A stretch of 64,000 nucleotides of DNA, from contig NZ_JAHWCI010000003.1 of NCBI RefSeq assembly GCF_019550915.1, forward strand, positions 1 through 64,000. Reading direction: 5' to 3'. How positions within the stretch are numbered: position 1 is the stretch's first letter; each line of letters begins with the position of its first letter. The position numbers and the translations under genes are program-made. Shown in pieces: positions 23,340 to 30,886 of the stretch. This DNA comes from Mumia sp. zg.B17 (GTDB taxonomy: Bacteria > Actinomycetota > Actinomycetes > Propionibacteriales > Nocardioidaceae). The notes below the pieces were generated by a model. The model was given only the letters and a program-made list of their open reading frames with translations. It did not search any database and was not told the DNA's origin.

Positions 23340-24188
23340 GTGGATCGCCAAGAGCTCGGCCGCCTCCTCGTACGCGCGCGCAGCAGGATCGCCCCCGGGG
23401 ATGTCGGTCTGCCCGAAGGATCCCGCCGACGGGTCGCAGGTCTTCGGCGAGAGGAGGTCGCCGTGCTCGCCGGGGTGAGCGTCGACTACGTGACGCGGAT
23501 CGAGCAGGGTCGCGGCGCACACCCCTCGCCGTCCGTGCTGGCATCGCTCGCCCAGGCGCTGCGCATGAGCGACGACGAGCGGCGAGAGATGTTCGACCTC
23601 GCAGACGCCGCGGCGCCGCGTGAGGGCCACGTGCCGATGCTCGTGCGCGCCAGCATCCTGCGCCTGCTCGAACGCCTCGACGACCAGCCGGCCGTCGTGG
23701 TGAGCGCGAAGTCCGACGTGCTGGCGTGGAACCCGCTGGCCGCAGCCCTGCTCGGAGACTTCTCGGCCCTCCCGGCAGCAGAGCGCAACATCGTCCGTCA
23801 GCGCTTCCTTGGGGAGCCGAGCCGTGTGTCGGTCTCCGCCGAGGAGGCGGCGCGCACCGACGCACGCTCCGTGGCCTCCCTGCGCGCGGCCGCCGCGAAG
23901 TATCCCGACGATCCCGATCTGCGCCGCCTCGTGGCCGAGCTGCGCGCCCACAGCGACGAGTTCGTTCGCCTGTGGGACGAGGCTCCGTCGCAGGTGTGGC
24001 GCAGTCACCGCAAGACCATCACTCATCCGAGCGTCGGCGCAGTCACGCTCGACTGCGACGCGTTGGAGATCCCGGAGACCGACCAGACCGTGATCGTCTA
24101 CTCCGCCGCGCCAGGCTCGCGCGACGCCGAGCTGCTGCAGCTGGTCAAGGTCGTCGGCACGCAACGTCTGCATGCCGACGCCCCGTGA
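23340..24188 (+). CDS. XRE-type regulator with MmyB-like ligand-binding domain
   Basis: 282 residues. The N-terminal helix-turn-helix (about 8-70) reads GLRREEVAVLAGVSVDYVTR and EQGRGAHPSPSVLASLAQAL. The C-terminal MmyB-like PAS-type domain has VVVSAKSDVLAWNPLAAAL and DCDALEIPETDQTVIVYSA, features of family members that bind fatty acids or other lipophilic ligands. The start is GTG with GAGGAGG directly upstream. It probably controls the divergent SDR gene. Confidence 0.87.
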   Translation: MDRQELGRLLVRARSRIAPGDVGLPEGSRRRVAGLRREEVAVLAGVSVDYVTRIEQGRGAHPSPSVLASLAQALRMSDDERREMFDLADAAAPREGHVPMLVRASILRLLERLDDQPAVVVSAKSDVLAWNPLAAALLGDFSALPAAERNIVRQRFLGEPSRVSVSAEEAARTDARSVASLRAAAAKYPDDPDLRRLVAELRAHSDEFVRLWDEAPSQVWRSHRKTITHPSVGAVTLDCDALEIPETDQTVIVYSAAPGSRDAELLQLVKVVGTQRLHADAP

Positions 24189-24191
24189 CGA

Positions 24192-25028
24192 CTAGCCGAC
24201 CGCCGTCCCGGCCGTGATCACCCCGGTGGCCAGCAGCGCCAGCACCAGGCCTCCGAGTCCGATCCGATAGATCACGAACGGCGTGTAGGAGTGCTTGCTG
24301 ACGTACTGCAGGAGCCAGTGGATCACCGAGATGCCGACCACGAACGAGACCACGGTCGCCAGGATCGTCGGACCCACGCCGTACGCGTTCTCGCCGCCGG
24401 GGATCTCGGGCAGCTGGAACAGTCCCGCGCCGACGACCGCCGGGATCGCGAGCAGGAATGCGTAGCGCGTCGCCGCGGCACGGTCGTAGCCGAGCGCACG
24501 CCCCATGCTGATGGTGGCACCCGAGCGCGAGACGCCGGGGATCAGCGCCATCGCCTGGGCGAGACCGAAGAGCACGGCGTGCGTGGCGTTGAGGTCGGCG
24601 ATCTCGCGCTCCTGGCGTCCGAAGCGGTCGCAGATCCCGAGGACGATGCCCATCACGATGAGCATCGTCGCGATCACCCAGAGGTTGCGGAACTCGTGCT
24701 CGATGACGTCCTTGAGCGCGATGCCGAGGATGACGATCGGGAGAGATCCGACGATCACGAACCAGCCCATGCGCCACTCGAGGGTCGTGCGCGCCTCGCG
24801 CTTGACGAGACCCCGCAGCCAACCGCCGGCGATGGTCGTGATGTCGCGCCAGAAGTAGAGGACGACCGCGAGCTCGGTGCCGATCTGGACGACGGCGGTG
24901 AAGGCGGCGCCCGGGTCCTCCCACCCGAAGAACTTCGGGAAGATCGCGAGGTGGCCGGACGATGAGATGGGGAGGAACTCGGTGAGGCCCTGGATCAGCC
25001 CGAGGACGAGTGCCTGCAGCAGGTCCAT
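24192..25028 (-). CDS. uppP: Undecaprenyl-diphosphatase UppP (BacA)
   Basis: Membrane enzyme that dephosphorylates undecaprenyl diphosphate to recycle the cell-wall lipid carrier and confers basal bacitracin tolerance. 278 residues with about eight membrane helices and both signature motifs: LTEFLPISSSGHL (15-27) and PGVSRSG (164-170), the latter with the catalytic Arg. The ATG overlaps the LLM oxidoreductase stop as TGATG. Orthologue by position of mycobacterial Rv2136c. Confidence 0.95.
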   Translation of the reverse strand: MDLLQALVLGLIQGLTEFLPISSSGHLAIFPKFFGWEDPGAAFTAVVQIGTELAVVLYFWRDITTIAGGWLRGLVKREARTTLEWRMGWFVIVGSLPIVILGIALKDVIEHEFRNLWVIATMLIVMGIVLGICDRFGRQEREIADLNATHAVLFGLAQAMALIPGVSRSGATISMGRALGYDRAAATRYAFLLAIPAVVGAGLFQLPEIPGGENAYGVGPTILATVVSFVVGISVIHWLLQYVSKHSYTPFVIYRIGLGGLVLALLATGVITAGTAVG

Positions 25029-26080
25029 CAAGAGCCGAGCCCCGATGCGTCGAGAGCGTCGGAGACGGTACGGAGGACGTCGGCCCGCTCGTCGTGCGTG
25101 CTGCCGAAGGTCGCGATCGCGAGCGTCGTGACGCCGGCGTCGGCGTACGCGTGGAGGCGCTCGGCGATGCGCTCCTTGGGTCCGATGAGGGAGGTCTGGT
25201 CGACGAGCTCGAACGGCACCGCGGCCGCGGCCTCGGCCTGCTTCTTGTCGAGGTAGAGGTCCTGGATCTTCTGGGCGGCATCCTCGAACCCCATCCGTCG
25301 TGCCAGGGCGTTGTAGAAGTTCTGCTTGCGGCTGCCCATGCCGCCGACGTACAGCGCGGTGTAGGCCCGCACCATGTCGGCGCACTTCTCCAGGTCGTCC
25401 CCGATGACGACGGGGACGGTCGGGACGATGTCGAAGCCGTCCAGGGTCTTCCCGGCCTTCTCCCGCCCGGCGCGGAGGTGGTCGGTGGAGACCGCCGCCT
25501 GCTCGGGGTTGAAGAAGATCGCCAGCCAGCCGTCGGCGATCTCGCCGGCGAGCTCGAGGTTCTTGGGGCCGACGGCCGCGAGATAGATCGGGATGTCCGA
25601 GCGATACGGGTGGAGCATGATCTTGAGCGGCTTGCCGGGGCCGTCGGGCAGCGGGAGCGTGAAGTGCTCACCGGCATAGTTGAGCGGCTCCTCGCGGGCG
25701 AGGATCGTACGGACGATCTCGACGTACTCCCGGGTCCGGCCGAGCGGCCTGTCGAACTTGACCCCGTGCCACCCCTCCGACACCTGAGGTCCGGAGACAC
25801 CGAGGCCCAGGCGCACTCGGCCCTCGGACAGGCGATCGAGCGTGGCCGCGGTCATCGCCGTCATCGCGGGCGTGCGAGCGGGGATCTGAAGGATCGCGGT
25901 GCCGAGCTCGAGGGTCGTCGTGCGCGCCCCGATCCACGACAGGAGCGTGGGCACGTCGGAGCCGTAGGCCTCCGCGGCCCAGGCCGAGGAGTAGCCGAGC
26001 GACTCGGCGTACACGGCCGTCTCCACCCGCTCTGCGACGTCGGGCCCGGCGACGTAGCCGACATTGACTCCCAGCCTCAT
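25028..26080 (-). CDS. LLM-class F420-dependent oxidoreductase
   Basis: 350 residues of the luciferase-like monooxygenase TIM-barrel superfamily, in the actinobacterial branch that normally uses coenzyme F420. It has RLGVNVGYVAGPDVAERVET at the N-terminus, LELGTAILQIPARTPAMTAM, RVRLGLGVSGPQVSEGWHG and IPIYLAAVGPKNLELAGEIA. The substrate is unknown; the cofactor is inferred from the family. The ATG is preceded by GGGGAG. A -10-like TAGGCT at 26119-26124 would give a leader of about 32 bases. First gene of an operon with uppP. Confidence 0.87.
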   Translation of the reverse strand: MRLGVNVGYVAGPDVAERVETAVYAESLGYSSAWAAEAYGSDVPTLLSWIGARTTTLELGTAILQIPARTPAMTAMTAATLDRLSEGRVRLGLGVSGPQVSEGWHGVKFDRPLGRTREYVEIVRTILAREEPLNYAGEHFTLPLPDGPGKPLKIMLHPYRSDIPIYLAAVGPKNLELAGEIADGWLAIFFNPEQAAVSTDHLRAGREKAGKTLDGFDIVPTVPVVIGDDLEKCADMVRAYTALYVGGMGSRKQNFYNALARRMGFEDAAQKIQDLYLDKKQAEAAAAVPFELVDQTSLIGPKERIAERLHAYADAGVTTLAIATFGSTHDERADVLRTVSDALDASGLGS

Positions 26081-26118
26081 GCTCTGCTCCCCTTCATCGA
26101 CGTGCTCGGCGCAGGGCG

Positions 26119-26124
26119 AGCCTA
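26119..26124 (-). promoter_or_regulatory. -10 box of the LLM oxidoreductase/uppP operon
   Basis: TAGGCT on the minus strand, about 40 bases before the ATG, leaves room for a leader with a GGGGAG ribosome site. Confidence 0.45.
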
Positions 26125-26149
26125 GCGGCACGCGACCCGCGGCCTCGAC

Positions 26150-26155
26150 TAGCCT
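26150..26155 (+). promoter_or_regulatory. -10 box of the aldo/keto reductase gene
   Basis: TAGCCT would start the transcript near 26162, giving a leader of about 35 bases with GAGGAG before the ATG at 26197. Confidence 0.45.
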
Positions 26156-26196
26156 TCCGACATGGGTCCGGCGCGGGCCTTCACCCGAGGAGAGAC

Positions 26197-27141
26197 ATGC
26201 AAGAACGCTTCGTGGGAGGCAGCGGACTCGCCGTCTCGAGGCTCGGTCTCGGCACGGCCTCGTGGGGGCGTGACACCGACGAGCACGAGGCCGCTGACAT
26301 CCTTCGCCTGTTCCTCGAGGCCGGTGGGACGCTCATCGACACGGCGGCCTCGTACGGCGCCGGGGCGAGCGAGACCCTCCTGGGTGAGCTGCTCGGTGAG
26401 GTCCGCCGAGACGACGTGGTGCTGGTCTCCAAAGCCGGCTCCAGCATCGCTCCCGGACGCTGCGGGACGTCGCGCGGCGCGATGCTCTCGGCCCTCGACC
26501 ACTCCCTCGCTCGCCTCCACGTCGACCACCTCGACCTGTGGCTCGTCCAGGGCTGGGACCCCCGCGTCCCGCCCGAGGAGACCTTGTCGGCCCTCGACCA
26601 CGCCGTCGCCACCGGGCGCACCCGATACGTCGGCGTCGCGAACTACACCGGCTGGCAGACGGCGTACGCGCACACGCGTCAGGCGCTGCGTGAGGCCAGC
26701 GCGCCGATCGTGGCGACGGAGGTGGAGTACTCGCTCCTCGCGCGTCAGGCCGAGCGTGAGGTCGTCCCGGCGTCGGTGGCGCTCGGCGTCGGTCTGCTCG
26801 CGTGGTCACCGCTCGGGCGCGGGGTGCTGACCGGCAAGTACCGCTTCGGCATCCCGGCGGACTCGCGCGCGGCCTCCGACCACCTGTCGGGATTCGTCGA
26901 GCCCTATCTCGATGCGGGCTGCCGCCAGGTCGTGGAGGCGGTCTGCCGAGCCGCCGAGGGCCTGCAGCTCGCTCCGCTCGAGGTGGCGCTGGCGTGGGTC
27001 CGCGACCGCCCCGCCGTCGCCAGCGCCCTCGTCGGTCCCAGGACGGCGGCACAATTGAAGGCAGCGCTCTCGGTCGAGGAGGTCTCGCTCCCGGACGAGA
27101 TCGTCGAGGCGCTCGAGGACGTGTCGATCGAGACGGTGTGA
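26197..27141 (+). CDS. Aldo/keto reductase with catalytic His replaced by Gln
   Basis: 314-residue TIM-barrel reductase. The catalytic Asp48 and Tyr53 (LIDTAASYGAG) and Lys79 (LVSKAG) are present, but the fourth tetrad residue, normally His in LDLWxxHxWD, is Gln118 (HLDLWLVQGWDP). NADPH-binding parts GVANYTG and SPLGRGVLTGKYR look intact. The change may alter pH dependence or substrate range. It is preceded by GAGGAG and followed 10 bases later by a small DUF5703 gene, probably in the same transcript. Confidence 0.87.
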   Translation: MQERFVGGSGLAVSRLGLGTASWGRDTDEHEAADILRLFLEAGGTLIDTAASYGAGASETLLGELLGEVRRDDVVLVSKAGSSIAPGRCGTSRGAMLSALDHSLARLHVDHLDLWLVQGWDPRVPPEETLSALDHAVATGRTRYVGVANYTGWQTAYAHTRQALREASAPIVATEVEYSLLARQAEREVVPASVALGVGLLAWSPLGRGVLTGKYRFGIPADSRAASDHLSGFVEPYLDAGCRQVVEAVCRAAEGLQLAPLEVALAWVRDRPAVASALVGPRTAAQLKAALSVEEVSLPDEIVEALEDVSIETV

Positions 27142-27151
27142 TGGAGGCGGT

Positions 27152-27337
27152 GTGACGGAGTACGAGTTCCAGCGGTTCTGGTTGCCGCGCACGGAGTCCC
27201 GTCAGGCCGTGCGCCGTCTGCTGGTCGACGCCGCCGAGCACCAGGGCTGGGAGCTCGCCCGGCTGCGCCTCTTCCCCGACGGGCGGCGGCGCGTGACGCT
27301 ACGACGACGCATCATCCGCGTCCGCAGCACCCTCTGA
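27152..27337 (+). CDS. DUF5703 family small basic protein
   Basis: 61 residues: MTEYEFQRFWLPR, RRLLVDAAEHQGWELARLRL, then the very basic RRRVTLRRRIIRVR. Matches the DUF5703 pattern as remembered; function is unknown. It has a GTG start and follows the aldo/keto reductase closely. It commonly neighbours an M20 peptidase in actinobacteria, as here. Confidence 0.75.
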   Translation: MTEYEFQRFWLPRTESRQAVRRLLVDAAEHQGWELARLRLFPDGRRRVTLRRRIIRVRSTL

Positions 27338-27352
27338 CCAGCCAGCCCGCCG

Positions 27353-28675
27353 CTAGGCCAGGTCGAGCAGCCGGTCGAACACCCGCGCCCCGAACTCCAG
27401 CGCGTCGGTCGGCACCCGCTCGTCGACTCCGTGGAAGAGGGCGGTGAAGTCGAGGTCAGCCGGCAGGCGCAGCGGCGTGAACCCGTACGAGCGGATCCCG
27501 AGCCGGTGCCACGCCTTCGCGTCGGTGCCCCCCGACATGAGGTACGGGGCGACGTGCGCCTCGGGGTCCTCGGCATGGAGCGCCACGGTCATCGCGTCGA
27601 CGAGGTCGCCGCTGAACGGGTACTCCAGACCGGGTTGCACCGTGACGGGATCGATCCTGACCGCGTCGCCGGCCAGCGCCTGCACCTGGGCGAGGAACGC
27701 CTCCTCCTGGCCTGGGAGGAACCGCCCGTCCACGTGGGCCGCCGCCTCACCGGGGATGACGTTGACCTTGTACCCGGCCTCGAGCATCGTCGGGTTGCTG
27801 ATGTTGCGCATGCCGGCGCGGACCATGCGGGCGGCGGGTCCGAACTCCGCGAGCAGCTCCTCCATCGAGGCATCGGTCGCCGAGGTCAGGTCGCGGACCT
27901 TCGCCATCAGCGCCTGCATCGAGGGGCCCGGCTCGTACGGCCAGTCGTGGTCGCCGATCGCGGCGACGGCACGAGCGACGGCCGTCACGGCGTTGTCGTC
28001 GTGCACCATCGACCCGTGCCCCGCGGTGCCCTGAGCCGAGAGGCGCATCCAGGCGAGCCCCTTCTCCCCCGCCTCCAGCAGATAGAGGCGCTTGCCGCCG
28101 ATGTGCGTCGAGAACCCGCCGACCTCTCCGATCGCCTCGGTGCAGTCGGCGACGAGATCGGCGTGGTGGTCGACGATCTTGTGGGCTCCGTGGACGGAGC
28201 CCGCTTCCTCGTCGGCCGTGAACGCGAGCACGATCGTCCGTCGTGGCGGCGTGCCCGCGCGGCGACGTGCCCGGACGACCGACAGCACCATCGCGTCGAA
28301 GTCCTTCATGTCGACCGCGCCGCGGCCGTATAGGTAGCCGTCGACGATCTCACCGGCGAACGGGTCGTACGACCAGTCGGACGCCTGAGCCGGGACCACG
28401 TCGAGGTGCCCGTGGACGAGCAGCGGCGGCAGGGTGGAGTCGCTGCCCTCCCACCGTGCCAGCACATTCGTCCGGCCCGGCGACAGCTCGACGATCTCGG
28501 ACTCCAGCCCCACCTCGGCCAGCAGCTCGGCGACGTACTCTGCGGCCTTCCGCTCCCCCGGACCGGTGTTGTCGCCGGTGTTCGTCGTGTCGATCCGGAT
28601 CAGGTTCCGGCAAATCTCGACGACCTCCGCAGCAGGATCGAGGACGGGGGTCTCACGCTGGTCACCGGCGGTCAT
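27353..28675 (-). CDS. M20/M25/M40-family zinc peptidase
   Basis: 440-residue cocatalytic zinc amidohydrolase of the ArgE/DapE/ACY1 group. Metal and catalytic motifs are LLVHGHLDVVP (His88, Asp92), YGRGAVDMKDF (bridging Asp), FTADEEAGS (catalytic Glu and ligand Glu) and SGGTDAKAW (ligand His region as variant). The lid domain starts at GLAWMRLSAQGTAGHGS. Likely a dipeptidase or acyl-amino-acid hydrolase; exact substrate unknown. Convergent with DUF5703. The ATG at 28675 is the natural start of the domain. Confidence 0.88.
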   Translation of the reverse strand: MTAGDQRETPVLDPAAEVVEICRNLIRIDTTNTGDNTGPGERKAAEYVAELLAEVGLESEIVELSPGRTNVLARWEGSDSTLPPLLVHGHLDVVPAQASDWSYDPFAGEIVDGYLYGRGAVDMKDFDAMVLSVVRARRRAGTPPRRTIVLAFTADEEAGSVHGAHKIVDHHADLVADCTEAIGEVGGFSTHIGGKRLYLLEAGEKGLAWMRLSAQGTAGHGSMVHDDNAVTAVARAVAAIGDHDWPYEPGPSMQALMAKVRDLTSATDASMEELLAEFGPAARMVRAGMRNISNPTMLEAGYKVNVIPGEAAAHVDGRFLPGQEEAFLAQVQALAGDAVRIDPVTVQPGLEYPFSGDLVDAMTVALHAEDPEAHVAPYLMSGGTDAKAWHRLGIRSYGFTPLRLPADLDFTALFHGVDERVPTDALEFGARVFDRLLDLA

Positions 28676-28801
28676 TCCCCCATCCTGCCTGGCCAGGGCG
28701 GGCGGCGGCCAACGGGCGCCCCCCGGTTTGGGGTTGAGCGGCGGGTGTTTGCTAGAGTTCTGACGCACGGTGAACGACGCACGACGCCGGTCACCAACCC
28801 T

Positions 28802-28887
28802 GTCCGGGTGGCGGAATAGGTAGACGCGCTAGCTTGAGGTGCTAGTGCCCGTATTAGGGCATGGGGGTTCAAGTCCCCCCTCGGACA
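28802..28887 (+). tRNA. tRNA-Leu (anticodon GAG)
   Basis: 86 bases fold as a class II tRNA. Acceptor arms are 28802-28808 and 28880-28886 with one G-U pair. The anticodon stem GCTAGC/GCTAGT flanks the loop TTGAGGT (anticodon GAG, reading CUC/CUU). A long variable arm TGCCC-GTATTA-GGGCA and T arm GGGGGTTCAAGTCCCCC follow. The discriminator is A; CCA is not encoded. An intrinsic terminator follows. Confidence 0.97.
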
Positions 28888-28903
28888 CTCACACAGCGAG
28901 ATC

Positions 28904-28940
28904 GAAACCCCTGGGATACCAGGGGTTTTCGCTTTTCCTG
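28904..28940 (+). terminator. Rho-independent terminator of tRNA-Leu
   Basis: Ten-base arms AAACCCCTGG/CCAGGGGTTT (28905-28914, 28919-28928) with loop GATA are followed by TCGCTTTTCC. Strong and correctly placed 17 bases after the tRNA. Confidence 0.85.
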
Positions 28941-28996
28941 GGACGGGGACGGGCTCGGCCCGCTCCGCGACTCCGCAGCACGATGTACTTCTCGTC

Positions 28997-29569
28997 ATGA
29001 CCGAGATCTCGATCCGCGCGCTCACTGTCCAGGACAGCCCGCATCTCGCCGATCTGTACCGAGGTGATCGCGACTTCCTCACGCACTGGGACCCGCAGCG
29101 TCCCGATGTCTTCTACACCGACGACGGCCAGGCCGACGCTGTGCGAGCGACCTTGCGCGAGTGTGCGGAGGGACGCATGTGGTCAGGAGTGGTTCTCGAG
29201 GGAAGTCGTCTGGTCGGACGGGTGAGTCTGAACGGCATCGTTCGCGGACCGTTTCGCAGCTGCTCTCTGGGCTACTGGATCGCCCGGCCCTACAGCGGCC
29301 GCGGCCTCGCCACTCAAGCAGCCGCGCGCGCCGTGGAGATCGCCTTCGACCCTCTGGGCCTGCACCGTGTCGATGCGTTTGCGCGTGAAGAGAACGCCGC
29401 ATCGTGCCGGGTGCTGGAGAAGAACGGGTTCACGAGAGTGGGCGTGTCGCGAGGACACATCCACATCGACGGGCGATGGCGCGACGACATCATGTTCCAG
29501 AAGCGCGCTCCGTGGGACGACGGTGTTCGTCTCGAACCACCTCACGCCGCGTCGCGGGCACGCCCGTAG
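28997..29569 (+). CDS. RimJ/RimL-type GNAT acetyltransferase
   Basis: 190 residues. The acetyl-CoA loop in IARPYSGRGLATQAA and the C-terminal ENAASCRVLEKNGFTRVGV are the classic RimJ-like layout, a group that acetylates protein N-termini or antibiotics. The substrate is unknown. A -10-like element may overlap TACTT just upstream. The 3' end overlaps the convergent RibD-like reductase gene by 28 bases. Confidence 0.85.
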   Translation: MTEISIRALTVQDSPHLADLYRGDRDFLTHWDPQRPDVFYTDDGQADAVRATLRECAEGRMWSGVVLEGSRLVGRVSLNGIVRGPFRSCSLGYWIARPYSGRGLATQAAARAVEIAFDPLGLHRVDAFAREENAASCRVLEKNGFTRVGVSRGHIHIDGRWRDDIMFQKRAPWDDGVRLEPPHAASRARP

Positions 29570-30117
29570 CGCTCGTAGATCACCCGAGATCCGAACGTCC
29601 TGGTCTCCAGGAGATCCAGCTGAATGTCATGGGTGACCGGCGGCAGGAACGGCGTGCCACCGCCGACGATCACGGGGTAGCGGAACATGCGCACCTCGTC
29701 CACGAGGTCGAGCTCGAGAGCTGCCCCGGCCAGGTCGGCACCGCCGATCGAGACGTCCTTGTCGGTGGCGGCGAGCGCTGCCTTGATTTCGTCGGCCACC
29801 GACGCCTCGGCGAGTCGGGCGTTGCCCTGAACGTGGTCGAGCGTCCGGCTGAACACCACCTTCGGAAGAGCGCACCAGACGTCGGCGAACTCGGCCCCGG
29901 CCTCGGTGCTGCTGCGCATCGACGGGTCGTTCTCCCAGACGAGCATGTTCTCGTAGAGCCTGCGCCCCAGCAGGTAGCCACCGAGCTTCCCCACCTCTTC
30001 GAGATGGAATCGAAACAGCTCGTCGATCGGAGCCGTCCACGCGAACCCGCCCTCGCGGTCGGCGACGAATCCGTCCACCGAGACACCCATCGAGACGATC
30101 AAGCTGGCATGTGACAT
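29542..30117 (-). CDS. Dihydrofolate-reductase-fold protein (RibD C-terminal family)
   Basis: 191 residues of the RibD_C/YyaP-like reductase family: IVSMGVSVDGFVADREGGFA at the N-terminus, YLLGRRLYENM (NADPH-binding loop), VSIGGADLAGAALELDLVDE and PVIVGGGTPFLP. Probably an NADPH-dependent reductase of unknown substrate; it is not the folate enzyme. ATG start. Located between a GNAT gene and a DUF6518-like gene, with 82 bases to the latter showing nothing recognisable beyond weak short repeats. Confidence 0.85.
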   Translation of the reverse strand: MSHASLIVSMGVSVDGFVADREGGFAWTAPIDELFRFHLEEVGKLGGYLLGRRLYENMLVWENDPSMRSSTEAGAEFADVWCALPKVVFSRTLDHVQGNARLAEASVADEIKAALAATDKDVSIGGADLAGAALELDLVDEVRMFRYPVIVGGGTPFLPPVTHDIQLDLLETRTFGSRVIYERYGRARDAA

Positions 30118-30199
30118 CGAATCCCCACCTTTGTGTCGTGTGCTGTGCCAAGCCAGGGACCGACGGCACGGCGAAAACTCATCGTCCCGCCTTCGGAGA

Positions 30200-30832
30200 T
30201 CAGGCGACCAGCGCGAGACCTGCGGTGCCCGCCAACCCCGCGAGCAGCGCAGGGCCGATCCAACGCAGCATCGGACGGTACTGGTGGCGGTACGCCCCGA
30301 GACTCACGGCGAGCACCACGGCAACGGCGCCGAACAGCACGGCGCTCGACCTGTATCCGAGCACGATCCAGTAGGTCACCACGGCTTCGCTCAAGAACGC
30401 AGCCGGCAGGGCCGCGGCTCCGGGGCCTGCCGGAGAGGCGTGACGCCACGCGTGTCCGACCCCTCCGAACACAGGGCCGCCGACGACGGCGCAGAGCGAC
30501 CAGAACACCAGGTAGTACACGGAGGCGTCGTAACCCCGCAGCTCTGCCACGGCGTAGTAGGCGACGACCTGCACGAAGGTCGCGAGGAGTCCGGTCCACA
30601 CCGCCGTTCGCAACCGCGACTGCAGGGCTCCCGCCACGAACGCCGTCGTCAGCCACGGACTGACCGCATTGACGAGCGCCAGCCAAGGGAAGTCGAGGCC
30701 CGTCTGGAGCACTGACGTCAGTGCCCCGACGACCGCGCCCAGCAGCAACGCGAGGAACGGCATCAACAGGTCCGCGCGCTCTCTCACGCGAGCGAGGATA
30801 TCGTCCGCGCGAACACGTCTCGAAAGCGGCAT
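30200..30832 (-). CDS. DUF6518-like membrane protein
   Basis: 210 residues with about six hydrophobic helices (for example MPFLALLLGAVVGALTSVLQ, VYYLVFWSLCAVVGGPVFGG and AVLFGAVAVVLAVSLGAY). The overall layout suggests the actinobacterial DUF6518 family; function is unknown. It is divergent from the AbiEi-Fic gene across 54 bases, so shared regulation is possible. Confidence 0.6.
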   Translation of the reverse strand: MPLSRRVRADDILARVRERADLLMPFLALLLGAVVGALTSVLQTGLDFPWLALVNAVSPWLTTAFVAGALQSRLRTAVWTGLLATFVQVVAYYAVAELRGYDASVYYLVFWSLCAVVGGPVFGGVGHAWRHASPAGPGAAALPAAFLSEAVVTYWIVLGYRSSAVLFGAVAVVLAVSLGAYRHQYRPMLRWIGPALLAGLAGTAGLALVA

Positions 30833-30858
30833 ATTCTCGCGTGCAGCGCGAGGATTCG

Positions 30859-30864
30859 TACCTT
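30859..30864 (+). promoter_or_regulatory. Possible -10 box of the AbiEi-Fic gene
   Basis: TACCTT would start transcription near 30871, 16 bases before the first ATG. Confidence 0.35.
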
Positions 30865-30886
30865 TCGGTCATGCGAGGGCGGCAAA

